Shown: positions 32,008-41,069 of the stretch, in pieces
Layout: each line of letters starts with the position of its first letter
Numbering within the stretch: the first letter of the stretch is position 1
DNA from: Amycolatopsis thermoflava N1165
Lineage (GTDB): Bacteria; Actinomycetota; Actinomycetes; Mycobacteriales; Pseudonocardiaceae
Direction: 5' to 3'
DNA length: 64,000 nt
Assembly (NCBI RefSeq): GCF_000473265.1
Contig: NZ_KI421511.1
Span: 8,344,415-8,408,414 of the forward strand
Notes under the pieces: model-generated
What the model was told of the DNA's origin: nothing
The model's input: only the letters and a program-made list of their open reading frames with translations
Database searches by the model: none
Translations under genes and position numbers: made by a program

Positions 32008-33097
32008 TCCCTTCGGGTTGCTCGCCGAGCTGACCTACCGCTGCCCGTTGGCTTGCCCGTACTGCTCCAACCCGGTGAACCTGGCCGGCTACTCCGGCGA
32101 GCTGACCACCGACGAGTGGCGGCGGGTGCTGGCCGAGGCCAGGGATCTGGGTGTTCTGCAGTGCCATCTGTCGGGCGGGGAACCGTTGCTGCGGCGCGAT
32201 CTGGTGGACCTCGTGGCGCACGCCCACGGCCTCGGCCTCTACACCAATCTGGTGACCAGCGCCTTCGGGCTCTCGCGGCCGAGGGCCGAGCAGCTGCGGG
32301 CCGCCGGTCTGGACCACGTGCAGATCAGTGTCCAGGCCGACGAGCCGGCCGTGTCCGACCGGATCGCCGGAACCCCGTCCTTCCGGCGGAAGATCGAGGC
32401 GATGGGCGTGGTGAAGGAGCTGGGCTGGCCGCTGACCGTGAACGTGGTGCTGCACCGGCACAACATCGACCGCGTTGCCGGAGTGCTCGGCCTGGCCGAG
32501 GAGGTGGGCGCCGACCGGGTGGAGCTGGCCAACACCCAGTACTACGGCTGGGCCTGGCGGAACCGGGACGCGCTGCTGCCGAGCCGGGCCCAGCTCGCGG
32601 CGGCGGAGGTCGTCGTGCGGGCGGCCCGCGAGCGGTTGCGCGACAGGATGGACGTCATCTACGTCCTGCCCGACTACTACAGCCGCTACCCGAAGCCCTG
32701 CATGGGTGGCTGGGCGTCCCGGCAGCTGACCGTGACCCCGAACGGCGACGTTCTGCCCTGCCCGGCCGCGCAGTCCCTGCCGTTGCCGCGGGCCAGTGTG
32801 CGGGAGGAGTCGCTGGAGCGGATCTGGGCCGGGTCGCCGGTGATGTCCGCGTTCCGCGGGACGGACTGGATGCCGGAGCCGTGCCGGAGCTGCGCCCGGC
32901 GGGAGCTGGATTTCGGTGGCTGCCGCTGCCAGGCCTTCCTGCTCACCGGAGACGCCGCCCGCACCGACCCGGTGTGCCACCTCTCGCCCGACCATCACCT
33001 GGTCGCCCGGGCGGTGGAGGCCGCCAACGCCGACTCGCCCGACGGCGATCGGTCGCTGATCCCGCGCCCGCACCGGGTTCGCCGGGTTGAGCGCTAG
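32000..33097 (+). CDS. pqqE: radical SAM/SPASM PqqA cross-linking enzyme PqqE
   Basis: A 365-residue radical SAM enzyme. The first cluster is Cys15-x3-Cys19-x2-Cys22 (TYRCPLACPYCSNP), followed by HLSGGEPLLRRDL. The C-terminal SPASM part has PCMGGW, LPCPAA and CRSCARRELDFGGCRCQAF for two more Fe-S clusters. It joins Glu and Tyr of PqqA. The operon has no pqqF/G protease, so trimming must use an enzyme encoded elsewhere. The last three bases overlap the convergent metal exporter. Confidence 0.95.
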   Translation: MDSPFGLLAELTYRCPLACPYCSNPVNLAGYSGELTTDEWRRVLAEARDLGVLQCHLSGGEPLLRRDLVDLVAHAHGLGLYTNLVTSAFGLSRPRAEQLRAAGLDHVQISVQADEPAVSDRIAGTPSFRRKIEAMGVVKELGWPLTVNVVLHRHNIDRVAGVLGLAEEVGADRVELANTQYYGWAWRNRDALLPSRAQLAAAEVVVRAARERLRDRMDVIYVLPDYYSRYPKPCMGGWASRQLTVTPNGDVLPCPAAQSLPLPRASVREESLERIWAGSPVMSAFRGTDWMPEPCRSCARRELDFGGCRCQAFLLTGDAARTDPVCHLSPDHHLVARAVEAANADSPDGDRSLIPRPHRVRRVER

Positions 33098-33633
33098 CCG
33101 CCGAACAGCACCTGCAGCGTCGCGGCGGCGACGATCAGGGCGAGCCCGCTCAGCAGGTCCGAGCGGATGCGGATGAGGCGCGCCGCGGCCCGCCCGAGCT
33201 GGAGCCCGACCAGCGACAGCACCGCCGTCATGACGCCGAACACCGCGGCCGAGAACCACGGTGAGAGCCCGAGGATCCCCAGGCTCCCCCCGGCGAACAG
33301 GTTGTCCAGGCTCAGCGTCAGCGGGATGCCGAACAGCGCCCATGGATGGTCCAGTTCGTCCGGCTCGGGATGGCGCAGGGCGGAGACGAGGAGGTAGAGA
33401 CCGTACCCGCCGAGGGCGGCGGCGCCCACTACGTTGGCAACGACCCCGAACGCGTCCCCGATCCGCTGACCGATCAACAGCCCCAGCAGGGGCATGACCG
33501 TGTCCCAGAGCCCGAAGACCAGCGCCACCTGCACCGCGCGCTTCAGACCGAACGGGACGGTGCCGAGCGCGATCGAAACCCGGAAATTGTCGAGACTGAG
33601 CACAAAACCGAGGACGAGCACTTCCCAGATCAC
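33094..33633 (-). CDS. MntP-type manganese/divalent metal efflux pump
   Basis: A 179-residue, six-helix membrane protein. The two pseudo-repeats start with VLSLDNFRVSIALG and LTLSLDNLFAGGSLG, whose Asp residues match the metal-binding helices of the MntP family. It converges on pqqE and overlaps its stop by a few bases. A perfect inverted repeat, CGATGA-N6-TCATCG, lies 16-33 bases before its GTG start and is a candidate operator. It may simply control manganese; its place beside a metal-dependent quinoprotein system is suggestive but not evidence of a link. Confidence 0.75.
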   Translation of the reverse strand: MIWEVLVLGFVLSLDNFRVSIALGTVPFGLKRAVQVALVFGLWDTVMPLLGLLIGQRIGDAFGVVANVVGAAALGGYGLYLLVSALRHPEPDELDHPWALFGIPLTLSLDNLFAGGSLGILGLSPWFSAAVFGVMTAVLSLVGLQLGRAAARLIRIRSDLLSGLALIVAAATLQVLFGG

Positions 33634-33648
33634 GGCGGCACCACCACC

Positions 33649-33666
33649 CGATGACGACGATCATCG
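33649..33666. promoter_or_regulatory. inverted repeat upstream of the metal exporter
   Basis: CGATGA-CGACGA-TCATCG has perfect six-base arms and ends 16 bases from the start codon. The position suits a repressor site over the ribosome site or promoter. No regulator for it is visible nearby. Confidence 0.4.
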
Positions 33667-33959
33667 ATGGAGCAGACGCTGTCGCGGCGAGCATCCGCCA
33701 TAGTGGGAGATGATATCGCAGCCTGGGTGCGAACTACACCTGTCGAGCTGATTTCCGGCGTTTTCCCGGCACTGGACGCCCGGTATGATCCGAAGGTGTC
33801 CGGCAGCGTCCGACTTGGACATTCGCCGCAGGCGTAGTGCTGTTTGCGGACGCTTGCCCCGAACCATGCTCGGCGTTTTCTCTCGATTTCGTACCCCGCG
33901 CCCGTTCCGCGATTCCGTGTCGCACCTGCGGGCGTCGAACCGCTTTTCCCGCCCGTTCT
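33667..33959. other. non-coding stretch upstream of mntP-like gene
   Basis: About 290 bases with no supportable gene. It holds the presumed mntP-like promoter and the upstream junction of a decayed cupin gene. I searched for a yybP-ykoY-like manganese riboswitch by eye and did not find its conserved boxes. Confidence 0.5.
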
Positions 33960-34262
33960 CTTGTGCCGGGCGGCTCGGAATTCTGGACGGGGGTTCAGCC
34001 CGGCGAGCGGTACTCTCTCGCCCCGGCCTGACCACCGCCGATCCCTCCCGCGGCCCAGAAGCCTCAACGCGGGCCGGATCGCGTGGCACATCCACGCGGT
34101 GGGGCAGACACTCCACGTCGCCGGGGGGATCGGATACGCCCGGTCCCGGGGCGGCGAGCTGGTCGTCATGCGCCCGGGCGGCGCGGTGTACACGCCGCCG
34201 GGGGCGCACTGGCACGGTGCCGCGCCGGAGCATTTCACGACGCACATCGCGTCAGCTTCGTC
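33960..34262 (+). pseudogene. cupin-domain protein remnant
   Basis: Around 34063-34251 one frame reads AGRIAWHIHAVGQTLHVAGG, then MRPGGAVYTPPGAHWHGAAP and THIA, which is the core of small cupins of the AWHTHPLGQ type (both metal-binding His boxes). An upstream piece, GGSEFWTGV, lies in another frame, where such proteins have a xxFTG motif. A start and continuous frame are lacking, so this is a frameshifted relic. Confidence 0.6.
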
Positions 34263-34334
34263 GTCCGAGGGGCAGGGCGCAGTGAGCGCGCAGACCGGCA
34301 TGCTGGTCCACAACCATGCCAGATTCATAGGGGT

Positions 34335-34359
34335 ATAGGATCAAATCCTGTCAGTCCGA
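34335..34359 (+). other. tRNA 3'-end-like sequence, possible attachment-site remnant
   Basis: ATAGG-ATCAAAT-CCTGT folds as a five-pair T-arm with a loop close to TTCAAAT, followed by seven bases CAGTCCG and A, like a 3' acceptor strand and discriminator. No 5' part of a tRNA exists upstream. Integrative elements leave such 3' tRNA ends at their borders. The resemblance is short and could be chance. Confidence 0.3.
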
Positions 34360-34739
34360 CGGTCTGTGGGAGCTCGCTGGCTCTGAGTGAAAGCGCGGGT
34401 CGGCGGGCTGTCGTATTCCTTCCCGTTTGCCCTGGCGGGTTGAATCGACAGGGACGTTCTGTGCGGTTCGCCCCTGAGCTGTGCTCTGGCCGCCGGACGT
34501 CGACAGGTTGTGTGCGTGGCAGCCGCTGGGCGGTTCGCGGTGCGCCGCACACGCCAGGATGCCTCGAAGTCCTTGCCGAACTTCCGGTACCTGGACACCG
34601 CAGCTCTGACTGCGTCCAAGTCGGGACCTCCGCGTCACCTGTCGCACCGGGGAGGGGGGCGACGCGACATCTGTCGCTAGCGGTTCGAGGGCTCTTGAGG
34701 CATAGTTGGTCCACGCCGCGAGCACCGGAGGTTTGCGCG
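34360..34739. other. 380-base intergenic stretch before the PucR gene
   Basis: Open frames cross this stretch but none resembles a protein. It contains the PucR ribosome site (GGAGG at 34727) and presumably its promoter. I see no repeat or RNA structure that stands out. Confidence 0.5.
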
Positions 34740-36008
34740 ATGGCCGATGACCTGCAGGACATCGTCGACAACCTGGCCGAACGGTTGCAACGGTCGGTGG
34801 CGATCGACGACCCGCACATCCGGTTGCTGGCGGCGAGTCGTCATTTCGGTGACGAGGACGCAACGCGAGTGTCGTCGGTGCTGAATCGCTCCGTCGACCC
34901 GCAACTCTGCGAGCAGATCCTCGCGCAAGGCATCGCGCACTGGACAACGCCGGGCCGGGTGATCGTGCCACTGGAGGGCGCCCTGCCGCGGCTGTGCATC
35001 CCGATCCGCTGCACCGGGCTGCTGCTGGGCTACCTGTGGCTCATCGACGCCGGCGCCACACTCGGCGGTCAGGACCAAGACGTCGCCCGGGAAGCGGCCG
35101 GTCACGCCGGCGTGGTTCTGTACCGGCGGCTCATCGTGCACGAACGCAGCAGGGCACGGCATGAGGCGATCCTGCGGGAACTCGTCGCCACCGATCGTGC
35201 CATCCGCTCCCAGGCCGCGGACGACCTTCGGGCCGAGCAACTGTTCCCCGCCACCGGCATGTACTTCCAGGTCCTCGGCATGCGGCACCAGGGGCCGGAC
35301 GGCATCGCTGCCCCGCAGACCGTGGCCATGGAAGCCGCCGTCGAAGATGCCCAGACCTGGATGTCCCAGCGCTCGGCAGCCCCCGCCTGCGCCCTGACGG
35401 CCACCAACAAGTCCCGGGCATGGTTGATGCTCGCCCAGCCCCAACCGCCGTCTCGTCAGGAGCTGGACACGATCTGCGGCAGGCTCACCGCGCGGTTCGA
35501 CCGGCTCACCCAGGACGGCGACCGGCTCGTGCTGGGCATCGGCGGCCTCGCCCACCACATCGAGGACATCGCCGAGTCCTATCGCCAGGCCTTCCTCGCC
35601 GTGCGCGCGGCACAGCTCGTGCCCTCCATCGGACCAGGCGCTTGTTGGGACGAACTCGGCCCATACCAGCTCCTGCTGAAGATGCCCACCGAGGACCTGC
35701 TCGCCGCCGCTCAGGTGCCCGCGCTCGTCGCCCTGGAACGGGAAGACGGCAATCGCGGGCTAGTCGCGACCCTGGAGGCGTTCCTCGACAACGCCGGCGA
35801 CGTCGCCCGCACCGCGCGACACCTGAACGTCCACCGAGCGACGCTGTACCACCGGCTCAAGCGGATCGAACAGCTCACCGGCTGCGAGCTGAGCCAGGGC
35901 GACGACCGGTTGACCCTGCACCTGGGATTGAAGCTGCGCAACCTCGCCGCTGCCCACCGCAACGAGACGGCCGGAGGCAAGCCGGCGAGAATTCGCTCGG
36001 TGTCCTGA
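34740..36008 (+). CDS. PucR/CdaR-type transcriptional regulator
   Basis: A 422-residue regulator. The C-terminus carries the PucR helix-turn-helix (NAGDVARTARHLNVHRATLY, then HRLKRIEQLTG), preceded by a GGDEF-like middle domain (RLVLGIGGLAHHIEDIAESY) as in CdaR/PucR proteins. The ATG at 34740 follows GGAGG. The FAD oxidoreductase converges from the other strand, and the MHS transporter operon starts 1.5 kb downstream. PucR proteins often govern purine, amino-acid or amine degradation, which fits an oxidase-transporter-amidohydrolase group. Confidence 0.88.
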   Translation: MADDLQDIVDNLAERLQRSVAIDDPHIRLLAASRHFGDEDATRVSSVLNRSVDPQLCEQILAQGIAHWTTPGRVIVPLEGALPRLCIPIRCTGLLLGYLWLIDAGATLGGQDQDVAREAAGHAGVVLYRRLIVHERSRARHEAILRELVATDRAIRSQAADDLRAEQLFPATGMYFQVLGMRHQGPDGIAAPQTVAMEAAVEDAQTWMSQRSAAPACALTATNKSRAWLMLAQPQPPSRQELDTICGRLTARFDRLTQDGDRLVLGIGGLAHHIEDIAESYRQAFLAVRAAQLVPSIGPGACWDELGPYQLLLKMPTEDLLAAAQVPALVALEREDGNRGLVATLEAFLDNAGDVARTARHLNVHRATLYHRLKRIEQLTGCELSQGDDRLTLHLGLKLRNLAAAHRNETAGGKPARIRSVS

Positions 36009-36027
36009 CGAAATTCCATGCCCTGAA

Positions 36028-37323
36028 TCAGCCCAGGACCGTGCCCGAGTTCTCGGCGTTGTAAGGACGTTTGCGGGAGAACGCCGACAAGTCGATCTCC
36101 AGTCCGGTGTGCTCGCCGACGAACCGCGCCGGCCGTTCATCGTGATCGACGCCGTTTTCGGTCTGCTCGATGATCGCCGCGAGGAACTTTCCAACGACTG
36201 GCGCGTTCTTGAACTGGTTGCCGCTGGTGCCCATGGCAACGTAGAACCCGTTCAGCTCCGTGCGGTCGTAGATGGGCGTCCAGTCGTCGGCGACGTCGTA
36301 GACACCGACGACCCCGCGGGCGCGGTTGGGTATCGCCAACTCCGGCAGCCGCCGCGCGGCCCGGGTGACCTGCGCCTCGAACACCGGCATCGTCGGATGC
36401 GTGGTGACCGCGTCTGGGTCATCCACCCACTGCAGGGGATCACACTCCGGTTCCGTACCGCCGACCAGCAGGCCGCCACCGACCTCGCCACGCAGGTACG
36501 TCCCGAGGTCCATGTCCGCGATGGAAATCCCGACTCCATCGGTGCCGCGGTATCCCGCAGGAGCGGCCACGTGTGCGACTTCCTGACGCAACGGCCGGCA
36601 CGTCACCGTGAAATCGGCGCCGACGCCGGCGAGTCCGTTGATCCGCGTCGACCAGGGGCCCGCGGCGTTGACCACCACACCACACGGGATCCTGGCATCG
36701 GCACACGTCACCGCCGTCACCCGGCCGTGGGCCCGCTCGACTCCGTGCACGGTCGTGTGGAACCGGAACTCGGCACCACAGGCTTTCGCGGCAGCGGCCA
36801 GGTTCTGCGCCGCCAGCGCGGGATCGCTCACGAAACCCGCGTCGGGCGTGTACACCGCGCCCAACGTGTCCTCGGCCGCGGTCCAGAACAGATCGTCGTC
36901 GATGCGCTTCGGTGGCCAGTACCGGCCGACGTCGATACCGGGTATCCGTTCCGCCAGATCCGCACTCGACCATTCCTCGAACGGGACGCCGACCTCCTTG
37001 AACAGTGGCAGGTACATCGAGCGCGGCGCGGCCGGGACATCCAGCATCGCCAACCCGCACCGCTCGAACCGGGCGAGGTCCCCGACCTCGCGGCCGAGGT
37101 GCTCCGCCCACGACCGCCAGGCGAAGTGTGCCTCCCAAGCCGCGGAGACGCTGGCCAGGGTGGAAAAGTTGAACCGCACCACCGCGCTCGACGCCGCCGT
37201 AGAGCCGTGCCCCGCCGACCCGGCCTTGTCGACGACCGTCACCCGTCGGCCACGCCGGGCGAGTTCCAGCGCGATCGACGCACCCACGACACCCGACCCG
37301 ATCACCACGACATCCGTGGCCAT
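36028..37323 (-). CDS. FAD-dependent amine/amino-acid oxidoreductase (DAO family)
   Basis: A 431-residue flavoprotein. The Rossmann motif VVVIGSGVVGASIALELARR lies at residues 5-24 and VVDKAGSAGHGSTAASS follows at 32-48, as in DadA, glycine and sarcosine oxidases. Near the C-terminus GVVGVYDVADDWTPIYD and MGTSGNQFKNAPVVGK close the FAD site. It should oxidise an amine or amino acid to an imine. I chose the ATG at 37323 (GAGGGAG upstream); an upstream start would add 14 unrelated residues. It diverges from the MHS transporter with 216 bases between, which contain a palindrome. Confidence 0.88.
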   Translation of the reverse strand: MATDVVVIGSGVVGASIALELARRGRRVTVVDKAGSAGHGSTAASSAVVRFNFSTLASVSAAWEAHFAWRSWAEHLGREVGDLARFERCGLAMLDVPAAPRSMYLPLFKEVGVPFEEWSSADLAERIPGIDVGRYWPPKRIDDDLFWTAAEDTLGAVYTPDAGFVSDPALAAQNLAAAAKACGAEFRFHTTVHGVERAHGRVTAVTCADARIPCGVVVNAAGPWSTRINGLAGVGADFTVTCRPLRQEVAHVAAPAGYRGTDGVGISIADMDLGTYLRGEVGGGLLVGGTEPECDPLQWVDDPDAVTTHPTMPVFEAQVTRAARRLPELAIPNRARGVVGVYDVADDWTPIYDRTELNGFYVAMGTSGNQFKNAPVVGKFLAAIIEQTENGVDHDERPARFVGEHTGLEIDLSAFSRKRPYNAENSGTVLG

Positions 37324-37390
37324 AGACCCACTCCCTCGCGTTACCGGGTGCGCGACGCGAACCACGCACCATCACACCCATTGTCGAAAC

Positions 37391-37404
37391 GCGTAGGGCT
37401 ACGC
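37391..37404. promoter_or_regulatory. palindrome between divergent oxidase and transporter genes
   Basis: GCGTAG-GG-CTACGC is a perfect six-base inverted repeat with a two-base centre, 68 bases from the oxidase start and 136 from the transporter start. The half-site TGTAGGGCT recurs about 25 bases on. It is a candidate operator for the nearby PucR protein. Confidence 0.45.
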
Positions 37405-37539
37405 GGCATCAAGCATTTGTAGGGCTTCTCTCGGGCAAAGTCACGACCGATGTCTACTGCTCCACTCGGTCAGGACAGGACATGATGTGTCGGCCAAGAG
37501 ACGGGCCACGGCCACTGTGGCGTAGCGAAGGGAAGCCGC

Positions 37540-38883
37540 GTGAGTGTCGAGAAAGTGAGCCGGTCTCAGGCCGCAGCTGAAGAACCGAGCCTGCGCCGCA
37601 CGGTGACCGCCGCGTCGATCGGGAACTTCGTCGAGTGGTACGAGTTCGCCGTCTACGGCGTGGTCGCCGCCTTCATCTCGAACGCGATGTTCCCTTCCGG
37701 CGACCCCACTGCCGCCATGTTGAACACCTGGGCGGCGTACGGGATCGCGTTCCTCGTGCGGCCGGTCGGCGGTGTGCTCCTGGCGCGCCTCGGCGACCGC
37801 TACGGCCGACGCCACATCCTCTACGTCACGATCACGCTGATGTCGATCGCGACGTTCGCGATCGCACTGATCCCCTCCTTCGCGACCATCGGGATCGCCG
37901 CGCCGATCCTGCTGATCTGCGCTCGCATCGCCCAGGGCATCGCGGCCGGCGGCGAGCTGGCCGGCGCCGCCGCGTTCCTCTACGAGCACGCGCCGGCGCA
38001 CCGTCGGGCAAGGATGATCAGCTTCCTCGGCATGAGTACGTTCTGCGCCACGGTTCTGGGTTCGACACTGGGGACCGTGCTCACCGTGGCACTGCCGGCC
38101 GAGGCGATGCAGTCGTGGGGGTGGCGCGTGGTCTTCGCCACGGCCCTGCCCCTCGGGTTCGTCGGCCTCTACATCAGGCGTTCGCTCACGGAGACGCCCG
38201 AGTTCCAGCAGATGCACGCGCAGCGGGACACCACGACGGCCGCACCCGGCTCGGAGAGCTTCTGGCTGGCCATGCGACAGAACAGGCGCGCCATCCTGCT
38301 GTACCTGGGCTTCGGAACGTTCTACTCGATCGCGATCTACGTCAGTGTCGCCGCCTACCTCGCGTACATGCTCGCCAACGGATTCCCGAAAGAAGCCGCG
38401 CTGACGATCAACACCGTCGCCGGTCTCACGATCATCGTGGGAATCGTGCTCACGGGCGGCCTTGGCGATCGAATCGGACGCAAGCCGATCCTGATCGGCG
38501 GCGCCAGCGCCATGGCCGTGGCGGTCGTGCCGACCTTCCTGCTGGGCTCCACCGGCACGTTCGCCCTCGGGTTGCTGGGGGCACTGATCTTCGTCATCCC
38601 CCTGTCGGTGTTCCTCACTCCGGCTGTCATCAACGTGGTGGAGCTCTTCCCGGCCAAAGTTCGTGTCACAGCTGGTACCGCGGCCTTCAATCTCACGGTC
38701 ATCATCGGCGGATTCATGCCGTTCGTCGCGGTGTGGCTCACCGAAGCCACGGGCTCCCACCTGGCCTTCCCGGCCTTCGTCGCAGCGATGGCGATCCTCG
38801 CGCTCGCCGTGGTAGTCGTGTGGTACCGCGAGCCGGAGGCCGATCTGGCATCGACCCAGGCGGAAGGAGAGGGGCGACGATGA
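37540..38883 (+). CDS. MHS-family metabolite:H+ symporter
   Basis: A 447-residue, 12-helix major-facilitator protein. The opening AASIGNFVEWYEFAVYGVVA and the loop LARLGDRYGRRHIL are the signature of the metabolite:H+ symporter group (ProP, KgtP, ShiA types), which import organic acids and betaines. The GTG at 37540 follows GAAGGGAAG. It is translationally coupled (ATGA) to an amidohydrolase, so it likely brings in the compound that the following enzymes process. Confidence 0.92.
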   Translation: MSVEKVSRSQAAAEEPSLRRTVTAASIGNFVEWYEFAVYGVVAAFISNAMFPSGDPTAAMLNTWAAYGIAFLVRPVGGVLLARLGDRYGRRHILYVTITLMSIATFAIALIPSFATIGIAAPILLICARIAQGIAAGGELAGAAAFLYEHAPAHRRARMISFLGMSTFCATVLGSTLGTVLTVALPAEAMQSWGWRVVFATALPLGFVGLYIRRSLTETPEFQQMHAQRDTTTAAPGSESFWLAMRQNRRAILLYLGFGTFYSIAIYVSVAAYLAYMLANGFPKEAALTINTVAGLTIIVGIVLTGGLGDRIGRKPILIGGASAMAVAVVPTFLLGSTGTFALGLLGALIFVIPLSVFLTPAVINVVELFPAKVRVTAGTAAFNLTVIIGGFMPFVAVWLTEATGSHLAFPAFVAAMAILALAVVVVWYREPEADLASTQAEGEGRR

Positions 38884-40136
38884 TCCAGATCGTTCTGGAG
38901 AACGCCCGGATTTTCGACGGCGTGTCCGAGGAGTGCCCGGAAGGCATGGCGGTGCTCGTCGAAGACGGACGGATCCGCGAGGTCTCCGATCGTCCGATCC
39001 GGGTGAACGAAGCGCAGCGGATCGATGTCGACGGCAAGACCTTGATGCCGGGCCTGATCGACATGCACGTCCACTCGTACTTCTCGGATCTCGATCCACG
39101 CGTTCTCAACGATCGTGACGCGCCGTACCGGACCGCCTATGCGATCAGGAAGCTGGGCCACGCACTCGACTGCGGATTCACCACCGTGCGCGACATCGGC
39201 GGTGGGGACTACCCCCTCGCTGCCGCCATCGCGGACGGCTTGCTCAGAGCGCCGCGCTTCTTCTACGCGGGCAAGATCCTGTCGATGACCGGCGGCCACG
39301 TCGATTACCGCACGCCCAACGAGAAGCACCACACGCACGGGTACTGTTCGTGCGCCTCGCTGAACTGGGCGGGCGTGATCGCCGACGGTGTCGACGAATG
39401 CATCAAGGCGGCGCGCGAGGAGCTGCGGCGCGGCGCCCATTGCATCAAGATCGTCGCATCCGGGGGCGTGATGTCCCCGAGTGATCCGATCTGGATGAAC
39501 CAGTTCCGAGAGGACGAGATCCGCGCGATCGTCCAGGAATGTCTCGAACGGCGCACCTATGTCGCCGCGCACTGCTTGACGAGCGAATCAACGCGCAGGT
39601 CCGTCGAATTCGGAGTGCGCTGCGTCGAGCATGCGACGCTGATCGACGCGGAGACGGCGGCTTTCGTCGCGGAGCGCGGGGCGTACGTCGTGCCCACGAT
39701 GGCCGTCCTCTTCTCGCTCGTCGAGCAGGGTCCGGAGATGGGGTTGCCACGCGACCGCATGGACGGTCTGCGTGCGGTCTATGAAGATTCGATGGCTGGG
39801 CTGGACCGGATGCGAAGTGCCGGCGTCAAAGTCGCATTCGGCACGGACCTGCTTGCCGGCTTCTACACCCAGCAGTGCCGGGAGTTCGAACTCCGGCGCG
39901 AAGTCTTCACGCCGCTCGAACTCCTGCGTCAGGCCACCTCGGTCGGCGCCGAGATCCTGATGCAGACCGGGAAACTGGGTTGTGTGCAGCCGGACGCGCA
40001 TGCCGACCTGATCGTGGTCGACGGCGACCCGCTCGAGGACATCGGCCTCCTCGCCGCGGACGGCCGGAACCTGGACCTGATCATGCGCGGTGGAGAGATC
40101 GTCAAGAACCGGCTGAACCAGAGGAGGAACGAATGA
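38880..40136 (+). CDS. metal-dependent amidohydrolase (imidazolonepropionase-like)
   Basis: A 418-residue amidohydrolase-superfamily protein. PGLIDMHVHSYFSD (about 58-71) supplies the first HxH; KIVASGGVMS near 195, YVAAHCLT, CVEHATLI and FGTDLLAG give the other metal and catalytic positions. Relatives act on prolidase-type dipeptides, carbamates or cyclic amides. Overlaps of four bases with both neighbours (transporter upstream, esterase downstream) make this a tight operon. Confidence 0.9.
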   Translation: MIQIVLENARIFDGVSEECPEGMAVLVEDGRIREVSDRPIRVNEAQRIDVDGKTLMPGLIDMHVHSYFSDLDPRVLNDRDAPYRTAYAIRKLGHALDCGFTTVRDIGGGDYPLAAAIADGLLRAPRFFYAGKILSMTGGHVDYRTPNEKHHTHGYCSCASLNWAGVIADGVDECIKAAREELRRGAHCIKIVASGGVMSPSDPIWMNQFREDEIRAIVQECLERRTYVAAHCLTSESTRRSVEFGVRCVEHATLIDAETAAFVAERGAYVVPTMAVLFSLVEQGPEMGLPRDRMDGLRAVYEDSMAGLDRMRSAGVKVAFGTDLLAGFYTQQCREFELRREVFTPLELLRQATSVGAEILMQTGKLGCVQPDAHADLIVVDGDPLEDIGLLAADGRNLDLIMRGGEIVKNRLNQRRNE

Positions 40137-41023
40137 CCGGTGGAACCGGGAAGACCGCGATGTCCGCTGACCAGGTGTTCGGCGCGACGGAGTACTTCGA
40201 GATGGCGTCGGCGTCGGTGGGCGCCCGTTTCGCGATCTGGGTGACAACGTCTCCGGCCTACGCCCGGGACGAGCAGGTGGCGTACCCGGTCCTCTACGTG
40301 ACCGACGGCAACTTCAGCGTCGGCCAGACCGCGCCGCTGGCGGTGATGCAGGGCGACCTGGCGCTTCCGATCGCGCCGTACCTCCAGGTGACCGTGGGCT
40401 ATGCCGGCGACGACGCCCAGGACTGGACCCGGGTGCGCAACCGTGATCTCGTACCCCCAGGAGAGCCCGTCCCGCCAGCCATGCGGTCCTCATTGGACAT
40501 GGCGGTGGCGAACGGGCTGATGACCCAGGCGGAGGCCGACGCCTATCTCGAAGATCTCGCGAACACCCGAGCCGACGCGTTCCTCTCCTTCATCACCGAC
40601 GAGCTCCACCCGGAGATCAGCCGCCGTTACCGGGTCGCCCCGGAGGGCCACGGGTTGTTCGGCTACTCCTACGGTGGCCTGTTCACCCTGTACGCCCTGC
40701 TCACCGGGTGCGCCCTGTTCACCGCCTACGGAGCGGGGAGCCCCGGCATCGCATCGCTGGAGAGCACGGCGCTCAAGCTCGCCGAGAAGCCGCTCGATCT
40801 CACCGGCAAGCGACTCCACCTCACGATCAACGGGCCGGAGATGACGGGGGAGCTGCCCATCTACCGCGTGATCGGACGCGGGTTCACCCTCCTCGTCGAG
40901 TCCCTCCGCAGTAGCGAGTCGGGACTCGCGTTGACGACGGCGGTGCTCGGCGAGACCCACGTCACCGGCCTCCAGCCGTCGTTCCTCAGCTTCATGCGCA
41001 CGTGCTGGTCGCGTCCTGCATGA
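40133..41023 (+). CDS. esterase D-type alpha/beta hydrolase
   Basis: A 296-residue hydrolase of the esterase D/Fes type. YPVLYVTDGNFSVG lies in the N-terminal part, and GLFGYSYGGLFTLYAL carries the nucleophile Ser (about 178). The C-terminal His is probably in GETHVTGL. The start at 40133 overlaps the amidohydrolase stop and follows GAGGAGG. It is cytoplasmic by sequence and would cleave an ester or small peptide-like substrate within the same pathway. Confidence 0.85.
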   Translation: MTGGTGKTAMSADQVFGATEYFEMASASVGARFAIWVTTSPAYARDEQVAYPVLYVTDGNFSVGQTAPLAVMQGDLALPIAPYLQVTVGYAGDDAQDWTRVRNRDLVPPGEPVPPAMRSSLDMAVANGLMTQAEADAYLEDLANTRADAFLSFITDELHPEISRRYRVAPEGHGLFGYSYGGLFTLYALLTGCALFTAYGAGSPGIASLESTALKLAEKPLDLTGKRLHLTINGPEMTGELPIYRVIGRGFTLLVESLRSSESGLALTTAVLGETHVTGLQPSFLSFMRTCWSRPA

Positions 41024-41069
41024 GCGGCAGGTCGGAAGTTCCCGGTCGAGCAGCGGACGGAGGCTCTGG

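Noticed and set aside
32000-33097. Radical SAM gene as a mycofactocin (MftC) enzyme
   Set aside because: The pqqA, B, C and D genes in order and the PqqE-type CxxxCxxC and SPASM pattern identify PqqE.
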